From assembly GCA_012523605.1 (NCBI GenBank), contig JAAYTY010000112.1, positions 1 to 21,563 of the forward strand: DNA of 21,563 nucleotides, in the 5' to 3' direction. The DNA is from Candidatus Fermentibacterota bacterium. GTDB lineage: Bacteria; Fermentibacterota; Fermentibacteria; Fermentibacterales; Fermentibacteraceae. Numbering within the stretch: the stretch's first letter is position 1; the number at the start of each line of letters is the position of its first letter. Made by a program: the position numbers and the translations under genes. Of the stretch, positions 12,825 through 20,752 are shown piece after piece. The notes under the pieces were generated by a model. That model was not told the origin of the DNA. It saw only the letters and a list, made by a program, of their open reading frames with translations, and did no database searches.

Positions 12825-15071
12825 ATGAGCGCTGCTGAGGAACGCATCAACGAGTTGCTGCGCGCCGCGCGCAGGCAGGTTGACGCCGGCGACCGTGAGC
12901 AGGCGCTCAAGACGCTGCGCAAGGCCCTCGATATCAACCCGGGAAACGACAAGGTCCGCGAGGAGATCCAGACGATAGAGCGCGAGATCTCGGCCATGCA
13001 CGCATTCAGGCGCTCCCGGACCGTGCGCGGGCACAGCCCCGACGACTCCTCCGTGTCGTCCGGCGAGAGCTTCGTGGATGCATGCTTGAGGCGCTCTCAG
13101 GAGGCGGCCGATTCGGGAGACGAGATCAGAGCTCTCCAGGAACTCGAAAGGGCCCGCAGGCAGGATCCCGAGAATCCCGAGATCCAGAAGCGCATCAAGC
13201 TCGTCAAGCGTGCCATCAAGGCGAACAACCTCGCCGACCTCGGACTCACCAGACTGAGGGCCGGCGACCCCGCCGGGGCGGTGGAGCAGGCCAGGGCCAT
13301 CTTCGACTTCTGGCCCTCGTCCCCCGCCCTCGCGCGACTGGTCGAGGAGATCGAATCCTCGCGGGAACAGGAGCGCCCGGCGGAGCCCATCGCGGCGGAG
13401 GAGTACGGGGAGGAGCAGATTCAAATAGAGGTCGAGGAGCGACCGCCCCTTCCCGAAGCGGAACCGGTTCACGAAGGCGCCGTTCCTCTCGCCTCCGAGG
13501 AGCAGGCGGTAGCCGCCATCAGGGAAAGGATCGCATCGAGTTCCTACGAGGAGGCTCTCGTCATAGCGAGGGACGCGAAGGAGCGCTTTCCGGACAGCCA
13601 GCTCATCGCCGACCTCGCGACGAAGCTGGAGAAAGTCACGGCGCCGACGGTCACGATATCCCAGGCTCCCGCCGCCGCAGTGAAGGAGCCCGCGCGGAGA
13701 CCGTCCCCCCCTGAACCCGCTGCCGAAGTCCGTCCGAGGGAGGCCGCACCGGCCCGCGGAAGAGGAAAGCCGCCGGTGCTCGTCATCGCCGCCGCAGCTC
13801 TTGTAGTAGCCGCCGTGGTGCTGGCGGTCTTCGTCTTCAGAAAGAAGCCTCAGCCCGTCGTCCCGGAAATACGGCCCTATACTGCCAGCCTGGTGGTGGA
13901 GGGCCCCGAGTCCGCGACCGTCAACGTGGACGGAACCCTGATCAGCCCCGGCGCGGACGGGGTGTACACACTCTCGGGCACCGATTTCGGAACCAGGCGG
14001 ATAGAAGTCAGAGCCGCCGGCTACGAGATCCTGTCCATGCAGATCGAACTCGGCGAAGGGCAGGTTCTGGCCGACACCATCGTCATGCAGCCCCTGGGAA
14101 CCGGCACCGCCGAGATCAGCTTCGACGTCCTGATGCCGGAGGGGGAGGAGGAGCCTGCGGAAGGAGAGGTGACCTTCCTGGTGGACGGCCAGCCCGTTAC
14201 GCAGATCCCCTTCCCCGCAAGGACGGGACAGCACGTCTTCCAGGCCGTCCTCGAGGGATACAACTCCCTTCCCGAGACGGTGCTTGTCGACGTTCCGGGC
14301 CCGTTCACCCAGCAGCTCGCGCTGCTCTCCCCCGAGACCTCCCAGATATCGCTCACCCTCGCGGGCGAGATCCCCGGCAACGCCGTCTTCTATATCGACG
14401 GAGTCCAGGTGGGCTCGGGCCGGCGTGTCACTCACATCGCCGACAGGGGAAGGCATTCGATACTGGTCACGATGGAGGGCCGGCTCGACTGGACCAGGAA
14501 CATAGACCTCGGCCCGGACGGCTTCAGCCAGATCGTGACACTCGAGGAGGAGGTCAATACCGGAAGGCTCCTCATCGGTCCGGAGCCCTGGGCCCAGGTG
14601 ACCATCAACGGGGTGGACTACGGACAGACGCCTCTCCCTCCAATCGAGCTCGAGCCGGGCACCTATACCGTAAGGCTGACGAATCCCGACTACGAGGATC
14701 AGGTGCAGACAGTCAACATTGCCCTCGGCGAGGACACCTCGATACGCTATACCGCCCCCGAGATCCCGGACGAGCCGGAGATCATCGAGGAACAGCCCGT
14801 GATACCCCCGTTCCCTACGAGCCAGGTGGCCCCGCAGATTCCCAGCCTGGCGGCGCAGAGGGGGGACGTCCACGGATTCGTGACCCTCGAAGTGCGTGTA
14901 GGGACCGACGGATCCGTGAGGGACGTGACCGTCACGAACGATCCCCTGGGTCTGGGTTGCGGTCAGGCTGCCGCCGACGCGGTGAGACAGTGGCGGTTCA
15001 ACCCCGCCACGCAGGGAGGCGAACCGGTCGAGGTGACCACCGCGGTCCAGGTCCGCTTCGATATCGAGTAG
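12825..15071 (+). CDS. TPR-TM-PEGA-TonB C-terminal fusion protein (748 aa)
   Basis: A large envelope-spanning protein. Residues 1-300 are helical with TPR-like units (LLRAARRQVDAGDREQALKTLRKALDINPGN, QEAADSGDEIRALQELERARRQDPENPEI, LGLTRLRAGDPAGAVEQARAIFDFWPSS), presumably cytoplasmic. A Pro/Ala/Arg linker precedes one membrane helix (about 318-340, ending RKK). The periplasmic part has PEGA-type repeats: about 354-410 (VNVDG...RRIEVRAAGYE), 510-560 (FYIDGVQVGSGRR...HSILVTMEG) and 580-632 (VTINGVDYGQTPLPPIELEPGTYTVRLTNPDYE). The end (about 680-748) is a TonB C-terminal domain (GFVTLEVRVGTDGSVRDVTV...AVRQWRFNPA). PEGA domains are thought to act at the cell surface; TonB-C contacts outer-membrane partners. 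No ExbB/ExbD lies in the window. A structural or signalling linker is inferred. ATG at 12825 follows a G-rich ribosome binding site. Confidence 0.85.
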   Translation: MSAAEERINELLRAARRQVDAGDREQALKTLRKALDINPGNDKVREEIQTIEREISAMHAFRRSRTVRGHSPDDSSVSSGESFVDACLRRSQEAADSGDEIRALQELERARRQDPENPEIQKRIKLVKRAIKANNLADLGLTRLRAGDPAGAVEQARAIFDFWPSSPALARLVEEIESSREQERPAEPIAAEEYGEEQIQIEVEERPPLPEAEPVHEGAVPLASEEQAVAAIRERIASSSYEEALVIARDAKERFPDSQLIADLATKLEKVTAPTVTISQAPAAAVKEPARRPSPPEPAAEVRPREAAPARGRGKPPVLVIAAAALVVAAVVLAVFVFRKKPQPVVPEIRPYTASLVVEGPESATVNVDGTLISPGADGVYTLSGTDFGTRRIEVRAAGYEILSMQIELGEGQVLADTIVMQPLGTGTAEISFDVLMPEGEEEPAEGEVTFLVDGQPVTQIPFPARTGQHVFQAVLEGYNSLPETVLVDVPGPFTQQLALLSPETSQISLTLAGEIPGNAVFYIDGVQVGSGRRVTHIADRGRHSILVTMEGRLDWTRNIDLGPDGFSQIVTLEEEVNTGRLLIGPEPWAQVTINGVDYGQTPLPPIELEPGTYTVRLTNPDYEDQVQTVNIALGEDTSIRYTAPEIPDEPEIIEEQPVIPPFPTSQVAPQIPSLAAQRGDVHGFVTLEVRVGTDGSVRDVTVTNDPLGLGCGQAAADAVRQWRFNPATQGGEPVEVTTAVQVRFDIE

Positions 15072-15081
15072 CGGGGCGGCC

Positions 15082-15462
15082 TTGCCCTCCGGACTCGGGG
15101 CAGCCTGGTCTCCGGCGGTAGATCTCTACGAGACGCCGGACAGCTACATTCTCTATGTCGATCTCCCTGGAATCCCCAGGGATCGGATCGAGATCAGAGT
15201 ACAGCAGAGATCGGTGCTCATCCGCGGCGTCCGTGGAGATCCCGAGCGGGGGCGTGCCGCCGACAGGCTCGAGATCCGGACAGGGCGTTTCGAGAGGGAG
15301 GTGGATCTGCCCGGCAGGATAGACGCGTCCGGGGCGTCTGCGGTGATGAGGGACGGTGTTCTCAGAATCGTCCTTCCCAGGGAGTCGTCGGAATCCGTGT
15401 CCATAGATATAGAGGGCGAGGAACAGGGCCCCGAGATCGTTGAGGCCGGCAATGCCCCCTGA
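15082..15462 (+). CDS. Hsp20/alpha-crystallin small heat shock protein (126 aa)
   Basis: Small heat shock proteins hold unfolding proteins in a refoldable state without ATP. The alpha-crystallin domain fills most of the protein: WSPAVDLYETPDSYILYVDLPGI, RIEIRVQQRSVLIRG, RFEREVDLPGRID, and GVLRIVLPR, the last equivalent to the conserved G-V-L-x-I/V-x-x-P strand. A Glu-rich tail lacks an obvious I-x-I motif. The TTG start at 15082, 10 nt after the PEGA gene, is the only start that keeps the conserved WxPavDlyE beginning. The 3' end overlaps lon by 11 nt, so chaperone and protease are probably co-translated. No CIRCE-type operator is visible upstream. Confidence 0.88.
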   Translation: MPSGLGAAWSPAVDLYETPDSYILYVDLPGIPRDRIEIRVQQRSVLIRGVRGDPERGRAADRLEIRTGRFEREVDLPGRIDASGASAVMRDGVLRIVLPRESSESVSIDIEGEEQGPEIVEAGNAP

Positions 15463-17785
15463 GCACGAGTACTCGCTTCCCGAAAGCCTTCCCATACTGC
15501 CTCTGCAGGAAGGGGTGGCGTTTCCCTATTCGATCATCCCGCTGACCGTCACCGATCCCGCGCAGATCGAACTCGTCGACAGGGCCGTTGTGGGCAACAA
15601 GATCATCGGCCTCGTGGCCTCGCGGGGAGCGGACACTCCGGCCAACGATCCCGACGACCTGTACGGAGTCGGCACCGCGGCGGGGATCGTGAAGCTCTAC
15701 CGGTTCCCCGGCGAGGTGGTCAGGCTCAGCCTGAAGGGCCTCGCGAGGTTCGCGATAAGGTCATTCAGCCAGAAGAGCCCCTTTCTGGTGGCCGATGTCG
15801 AACAGCTTCACACTGAATGGCCCCAGAAGCCCGAGGAGGTAGAGGCCTGGCGGAAGAACATCGAGATGCAGCTCAAGCAGATAGTCGAGCTGTCCCCCGG
15901 CGTGCCCGAGGAGGTCCAGCTCATGGGGCTTCTGAAGGATCCCGAGAGGCTCGGTTTCATCGCCGCCGCAGGCATCGAGGCGAATACCCAGGACAAGCAG
16001 GCCGTGCTCGAGGAGAACGGCATTCTGCCCCGTCTCAGGCTTCTGTCTCAGATAATGTCCAGAGAGATAAAGATCCTCAAGCTCAGGAACAAGATACAAG
16101 GTCAGGTCAGGTCGGAGATCGAGAAGGATCAGAAGGAGTACTGGCTCAAGGAGCAGATGAAGGCCATCCAGAAGGAGCTGGGATCCGGAGAGGGCGAGAA
16201 TCCCGAGGCGGCAGAACTGAGGGAGAAGCTGGCCGCCAGGCAGCTCCCGCAGGAGGTCAGGAAGGCCGCCGAGGAGGAGATCGACAGGCTCGCCAGGATG
16301 CCCTCGGGCATGCCCGAGGTGGCAGTCTCCAGAAACTACGTCGATCTGATACTCCAGCTCCCGTGGACGGAGAGCACCGAGGACCAGATCGAGATAGACA
16401 AGGCAAGGACCATACTGGACCAGGACCACTACGATCTCAAGGACGTGAAGGAGCGCATCCTCGAGTTCCTCGCCGTCAGGAAGCTCAACAGGTCCGCGGC
16501 GGGCCCGATACTGTGCTTCGTGGGCCCTCCCGGCGTGGGCAAGACCTCGATGGGCCGGAGCATCGCGAGGGCGACAGGCAGGAAGTTCGTCAGGATCTCG
16601 CTCGGCGGCGTCCACGACGAGGCCGAGATCAGGGGACACCGCAGAACCTACGTGGGGGCCATGCCGGGCCGGATCATCCAGGGCCTCCGCGAGGCAGGCA
16701 GCAACAACCCGGTCTTCATGCTCGACGAAGTGGACAAGATCGGACGCGACTTCAGGGGCGATCCGACATCCGCCCTCCTCGAGGTTCTCGACCAGGAGCA
16801 GAACTTCTCATTCCGGGACAACTATCTCAACGTCCCGTTCGACCTGAGCAGCGTCGAGTTCATAACCACGGCGAACCTCCTCGACACCATACCTCCCGCC
16901 CTCCTCGACAGGATGGAGGTCATCAGGCTCTCGGGCTACACGGTCAGGGACAAGAGGGAGATAGCGCGGCGCTATCTCATACCCAAGCAGTTGAAGAGCT
17001 GCGGCCTCACGGGCAGATCCGTCAGGTTCTCGAAGAACGGCCTGACCGGGGTAATAGAGGGCTATACCCGTGAGGCGGGCGTCAGGGAGCTGGAGAGGCA
17101 GATCGGAAAGATCGCAAGGCGTGTCGCTGTTGAGGTCGCTTCAGGGAGGGATCCACGGGTTCTCGTCACCAAGGGGAATCTCGGGAAGCTGCTGGGTCCT
17201 GTCAGATACCTTTCCGAGACCGCCGGAAGATCCTCCAGGGTCGGAGTGGCGACCGGGCTCGCCTGGACTCCCTCCGGCGGGGAGATCCTCTTCGTGGAGA
17301 CGACCACGATGCCGGGGTCGGGGCAGCTGGTCCTGACGGGCCAGCTCGGAGATGTGATGAAGGAGTCGGCCCGGGCGGCCCTGTCGTGGGTGCGGTCGCA
17401 CGCGGAGAGCTATGGCATCGAATCCGATTTTCAGAAGCTTGATCTCCATGTGCATGTTCCTGCCGGCGCCACTCCGAAGGACGGCCCGTCGGCCGGCGTG
17501 GCCATTGCGCTTTCGATCCTCTCGGCCGTCTCCGGGACGCCCGTAAGGCATGATGTCGCGGTCACGGGGGAGATGACTCTCCACGGAAGGGTCATGGCCG
17601 TCGGAGGCATCAGGGAGAAGGTCATAGGAGCCGCGGCCGCGGGGATACAGTCGGTGCTGATACCGAGGGAGAACGTCAGGGATCTGGAGGAGGTCGACGC
17701 CGACCTCAGGCGGGAGATGCGGTTCTTGCCGGTGGACACGGTGGAGGACGCGGTCTCCCTGATGCTCCTGAGAGGTGGCTCATGA
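15452..17785 (+). CDS. lon: ATP-dependent protease Lon (777 aa)
   Basis: Lon is a cytoplasmic AAA+ serine protease that degrades misfolded and regulatory proteins. The N-terminal substrate-binding domain (LPILPLQEGVAFPYSIIPLTV) and a helical region lead to the AAA+ module, with Walker A G358-P-P-G-V-G-K364-T, the GGVHDEAEIRGHRRTYVGAMPG motif and Walker B FMLDEVDKIG. The proteolytic domain has the catalytic Ser680 (PKDGPSAG) and Lys723 (GIREKVIGA), with the 43-residue spacing of E. coli Lon. Length is normal for LonA. ATG at 15452 has GAGG 6 nt upstream and overlaps the Hsp20 gene by 11 nt; an in-frame TTG at 15440 is less likely. The TGA overlaps the next lipoprotein gene as ATGA. Confidence 0.97.
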   Translation: MPPEHEYSLPESLPILPLQEGVAFPYSIIPLTVTDPAQIELVDRAVVGNKIIGLVASRGADTPANDPDDLYGVGTAAGIVKLYRFPGEVVRLSLKGLARFAIRSFSQKSPFLVADVEQLHTEWPQKPEEVEAWRKNIEMQLKQIVELSPGVPEEVQLMGLLKDPERLGFIAAAGIEANTQDKQAVLEENGILPRLRLLSQIMSREIKILKLRNKIQGQVRSEIEKDQKEYWLKEQMKAIQKELGSGEGENPEAAELREKLAARQLPQEVRKAAEEEIDRLARMPSGMPEVAVSRNYVDLILQLPWTESTEDQIEIDKARTILDQDHYDLKDVKERILEFLAVRKLNRSAAGPILCFVGPPGVGKTSMGRSIARATGRKFVRISLGGVHDEAEIRGHRRTYVGAMPGRIIQGLREAGSNNPVFMLDEVDKIGRDFRGDPTSALLEVLDQEQNFSFRDNYLNVPFDLSSVEFITTANLLDTIPPALLDRMEVIRLSGYTVRDKREIARRYLIPKQLKSCGLTGRSVRFSKNGLTGVIEGYTREAGVRELERQIGKIARRVAVEVASGRDPRVLVTKGNLGKLLGPVRYLSETAGRSSRVGVATGLAWTPSGGEILFVETTTMPGSGQLVLTGQLGDVMKESARAALSWVRSHAESYGIESDFQKLDLHVHVPAGATPKDGPSAGVAIALSILSAVSGTPVRHDVAVTGEMTLHGRVMAVGGIREKVIGAAAAGIQSVLIPRENVRDLEEVDADLRREMRFLPVDTVEDAVSLMLLRGGS

Positions 17786-18486
17786 GACTGCTTGCTGCTT
17801 CCGCTGTCGTCCTGGCAGTGATCTCGGGCTGTGCGAAACCGATGGACAGGCTCGTCACGGGGGGAGGCGAGGTCCTGCTGGGGCGCCTCGAGACGCTCGG
17901 CGGCGGAACCGCCGAGTTCAGGGGGTTCTCCTGCCCGGTGCCCTCGTCTGATGCCAGGGTGGTCCTCAGGAGCGGCGGCTCTTTCACGGGAACAGTCACC
18001 GTCTCCGATGGAAGGCTTGTCTGCACTGGAGCCGGCGGCGAGGTTTCCGCGAGGCTGAAGGACGTCTCGTGCGTCGTCTGGGGTGCGACAGGAGCCGAAT
18101 CCGCGCTCTTCGACGTCCCCGCCTGCGCGGGCTGGGTCAACTCGCACATAATCGTCGAGCGGGGCGCACAGGTCATCCTGCTGGCCGGGGGCGCAGCCAC
18201 CTTCGCCACGGGATCGTCGGATCCCGAGGGGCTGGAGAGGACCGGAACGAGCCTGTCCAGGATTCCCGAGGCCCGCGACGGAAGCCTGGTAGCCCGGATC
18301 GGGGAGGAGGGCGTCCCCTTCACGATCGGGGAGGAATGGAGCGGAACGGCAGACGCCTCGGGGGAGCTGTGGCTGGCTGTGAACCTTCCCGAGACGAGCA
18401 CTCCTGCGGGTTCCTACACCGTTTCCGTGACCGTGGGGGAGACCCCTGGAAGGGATGCCGTAGTGCTATTCCCGGCGCGCCGTTAG
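17782..18486 (+). CDS. Lipoprotein with LecA/PA-IL-like C-terminal domain (234 aa)
   Basis: The signal peptide ends in a lipobox I14-S-G-C17, so the protein is probably lipidated and envelope-anchored. Residues 18-115 are a beta-rich part without a known family, including a repeated sense of 'GG.v..G.l'. From about 145 on, the sequence follows the PA-IL/LecA-like pattern: RTGTSLSRIPEARDGSLVARIGEEGVPFTIGEEWSGTADASGELWLAVN then PAGSYTVSV. This resembles 'P.gaLvgrIG..g.pf.iG.....f.a..sGeLyLgvND...DN.Gsy.v.v'. The Asp/Asn calcium ligands of LecA (ND...DN) are mostly replaced (AVNLPETSTPAG), so carbohydrate binding by that mode is doubtful. ATG overlaps the lon stop (ATGA), implying coupling to lon. 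Confidence 0.7.
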   Translation: MRLLAASAVVLAVISGCAKPMDRLVTGGGEVLLGRLETLGGGTAEFRGFSCPVPSSDARVVLRSGGSFTGTVTVSDGRLVCTGAGGEVSARLKDVSCVVWGATGAESALFDVPACAGWVNSHIIVERGAQVILLAGGAATFATGSSDPEGLERTGTSLSRIPEARDGSLVARIGEEGVPFTIGEEWSGTADASGELWLAVNLPETSTPAGSYTVSVTVGETPGRDAVVLFPARR

Positions 18487-18491
18487 ACAGG

Positions 18492-18520
18492 TTGACATGC
18501 ACGGGTACCGAAGTTTAGAT
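18492..18520 (+). promoter_or_regulatory. Candidate promoter of the LysM gene
   Basis: A perfect TTGACA at 18492-18497 is followed after 17 bp by TTAGAT (18515-18520), a weak -10; TAGATA one base later is an alternative. TATTAT at 18520-18525 is a better hexamer but lies 22 bp from the -35. The surrounding sequence is conspicuously AT-rich for this window. Confidence 0.5.
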
Positions 18521-18522
18521 AT

Positions 18523-18538
18523 TATGAAGTTATGAAGT
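18523..18538 (+). repeat. Tandem 8-bp repeat TATGAAGT x2
   Basis: TATGAAGT occurs twice in immediate tandem just downstream of the candidate -10 box. It would lie at the beginning of the LysM mRNA leader or over the start site. It could be an operator or an initiation-region element; chance is possible for so short a repeat. Confidence 0.4.
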
Positions 18539-18593
18539 TCGTGACATGGCAACTCGAGCCGGGATACGAACCGGCCGATGGGGGAGGTCAGAA

Positions 18594-19634
18594 ATGCACA
18601 GGTCACCTTGCGGCATCCATCTCCTCTTGCTCGCGTTCGTTGCCGGCGCTGCTGCCGGTACCGGCACCTATGTGGCTGGCTACGGCGACACCCTCTCGGA
18701 CATCGCCCTGAGATTCTACGGCAACGCCGACTACTGGGACGAGATCCTCGCCGCCAACTCGTTCCTTCCCGCGCCGGAGGCCCTGATGCCGGGCATGGTG
18801 TTGGTACTTCCCGACATCGCCGGTGCGACCGTCTCGAACGGCACGAGCTACTACGAAACCGCCTCGATCGTCGAAGCCCCGACCTTCGCCGCGTCCATCC
18901 CCATGATAAGCAGGCTCAGGCTGGAGACCGCGGGATATGTCGCGCCGTCGGCCGTTCCCGTGCGCGGGTTCGTACTCGGCGTCAATGTCGAGGAGCAGGG
19001 GATACCAGCGAACGACGACGCCTATGTCGGCGACATGATCGAGATTGACCTCGGCTCGGTTGATCTGGTCGGGCCGGGCGATTTCTTCAGCATCATCGAA
19101 CTCGGCGAGACCGTGGCCGATCAGGAGACCGGCCGGGATGCCGGCAGGGTGGTCAGGATTGCGGGCATCTGCCGGGTTCTGGACAGCACGGAGTCGACCA
19201 GCGTGGCCGTTCTCGACCAGTCTTACCTGCCGGTTCATGCCGGTGACGCGATAGTGGACTACGTTTCGTACGAACCCGTTCAGGTCAACAACCAGCCCGT
19301 TGTCGAAAGCGTGGACGCCTGGGTGCTGGCTCTCCAGGACGAGGATTTCGACAACTCCTACGCCTACGACGTCGTCTATCTGAACATCGGAAGCGAGGAC
19401 GGCATCAGGGCCGGGGATGTCTTCCAGGCCTGGAAGTACGGCGCGAACGTCACCAACCCCTCGAACGAGTCCGTCCAGACCGCCGACATACCCATCTCCG
19501 AGGTGGTCGTCCTCTCCACCGAGGCGGCCTCCTCCGCGGCCCTCGTGACCGCCAACATCACCGGCGACCTCATTCAGGCCGGCGACAGGCTGCACCTGGC
19601 CAGGAGGCAGGTTACGGGCTCCGGGAACAGATGA
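18594..19634 (+). CDS. Exported LysM-domain protein with duplicated C-terminal domain (346 aa)
   Basis: A signal peptide (MHRSPCGIHLLLLAFVAGAAAG) is followed by one LysM domain (about 24-68: YGDTLSDIALRFYGNADYWDEILAANSF...LMPGMVLVLP), which normally binds peptidoglycan. The rest contains two copies of a beta-rich unit, about 143-220 and 256-333. Each begins with a strand-IDLGS/LNIGS motif, then a GD.F turn (GPGDFF, RAGDVF), a variable middle, a V-V-L/V-L-S-T-E strand and an ending GDAI/GDRL. The pattern recalls the FlgT C-terminal-type fold, but I do not claim homology. ATG at 18594 has GGGAGG 7 nt upstream; the in-frame ATG at 18546 is rejected because it would bury the signal peptide. The stop overlaps the next gene (ATGA). 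Confidence 0.78.
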   Translation: MHRSPCGIHLLLLAFVAGAAAGTGTYVAGYGDTLSDIALRFYGNADYWDEILAANSFLPAPEALMPGMVLVLPDIAGATVSNGTSYYETASIVEAPTFAASIPMISRLRLETAGYVAPSAVPVRGFVLGVNVEEQGIPANDDAYVGDMIEIDLGSVDLVGPGDFFSIIELGETVADQETGRDAGRVVRIAGICRVLDSTESTSVAVLDQSYLPVHAGDAIVDYVSYEPVQVNNQPVVESVDAWVLALQDEDFDNSYAYDVVYLNIGSEDGIRAGDVFQAWKYGANVTNPSNESVQTADIPISEVVVLSTEAASSAALVTANITGDLIQAGDRLHLARRQVTGSGNR

Positions 19635-20752
19635 GCTGGAAGGTCCTGGCGAGAGGCGACAATCCGGACAGACAGGCACTCTCCACTCTGGAGGAGCTCA
19701 CCGGCCTCGGGCGCGGCGAAGTCCTGCTCGCCCTCCGGCGAAGCGGACTGGTCGCGGCCGACGGAGTGTCGGAAGAGCGGGCCCGGTCTCTCGCCGCCTC
19801 CCTTGCAGGCTTCGGTCTCGAATGCAGTGCAGTGCCTGCGGAGTCCGACGACTCGGATGCGTTGAGCGCCAGGTTCAGGGTGGTCCTGACCGGGTTCAGG
19901 CCCGGTCAGAGGGCGCGTCTTCGCGAACGGCTCCAGCGGATGAGCGGTCTGCCCCCGGAGCAGGTCGTGCTCTGGCTTGCGCGCATCCCGTTCGTCCTGC
20001 GCGATGACGTGGATCACGAAACCGCGCGACGGATCAGGAAGTCACTCGTCGACGCCGGGGGATTCGTGGAACTCCGGCCCCTTCGCATCCCTCTCCAGAG
20101 CGGGGCTCAGAGACACCCGCCTTCGGCCGATGCAGCCCCCGGAGGCTTCCCCCCGCCGCTCGCAAGATACGCCCCTGTTCCCCCGACTGATGGATGCGGC
20201 TCGCCTGAAGCGTCCACACCCTCCGCGGAAGCGTCGGCGGAGGAGGCGGAGGCTCCGCCTGTACTGGAATCGGTCGAACCACCGCTCCCGGACCGGTCGA
20301 AGTGGTCGAGGCTCCCTCCCCCGGTGCTGAGGTTCTTCGCGCCCGGCACGACTCCGGCCCTGCCCCCGGTACTTCCGAAAGCGGACGAATCAGGGCGGAT
20401 GCCGCCCGTGACGGCCGTGAGACCGCCGAGGTTCGCCACCCCGCCGCCGGCTCCGGAGCCGCGGTACAGCATCCGTGTCGGACGCCCTTCTGAAGAGGGA
20501 CTGAAGGCCCTTTCCTCGGCTTTGTCGAGGGAGCTGGAGCTCCGCGAGGAGGAGATAGCCAGGCTGTCGAGGCGCTTTCCCGCCTGGGTGGCGACCTTCT
20601 CTTCGCCGGAGAAGCGTCACGAGATCGCATGCAGGCTCGAGGAGATGTCGGTCACCGTTCTCGTCGACCCTCCCGGACCCGCTCCGGAAGGGCTGGAAGG
20701 GCCCGGGGAATCCCGGCGGGGCCTGCTCTCCTGGCTGGGCGCTGATGGATGA
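19631..20752 (+). CDS. Protein with three L7/L12 C-terminal-domain-like repeats (373 aa)
   Basis: There is no standard family match from memory, but a threefold pattern is visible. Residues 4-68, 82-150 and 279-348 each align with the ribosomal protein L7/L12 C-terminal domain: a V-V-L strand, a helix, a '(S/T)GL..(E)' turn, a second helix ending in P or G, a '(V)...v..e.A..i...L...G..vel' helix and a last strand. Copy 2 is clearest (FRVVLTGF...MSGLPPEQVVLWLARIPFVL...HETARRIRKSLVDAGGFVEL). Copies 2 and 3 are separated by a Pro/Ala-rich linker (151-278). It is not the ribosomal protein itself: the L12 dimerisation domain is absent. It may use the fold as a docking module. ATG overlaps the LysM TGA; its own end overlaps the recombinase start. 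Confidence 0.65.
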   Translation: MSWKVLARGDNPDRQALSTLEELTGLGRGEVLLALRRSGLVAADGVSEERARSLAASLAGFGLECSAVPAESDDSDALSARFRVVLTGFRPGQRARLRERLQRMSGLPPEQVVLWLARIPFVLRDDVDHETARRIRKSLVDAGGFVELRPLRIPLQSGAQRHPPSADAAPGGFPPPLARYAPVPPTDGCGSPEASTPSAEASAEEAEAPPVLESVEPPLPDRSKWSRLPPPVLRFFAPGTTPALPPVLPKADESGRMPPVTAVRPPRFATPPPAPEPRYSIRVGRPSEEGLKALSSALSRELELREEEIARLSRRFPAWVATFSSPEKRHEIACRLEEMSVTVLVDPPGPAPEGLEGPGESRRGLLSWLGADG

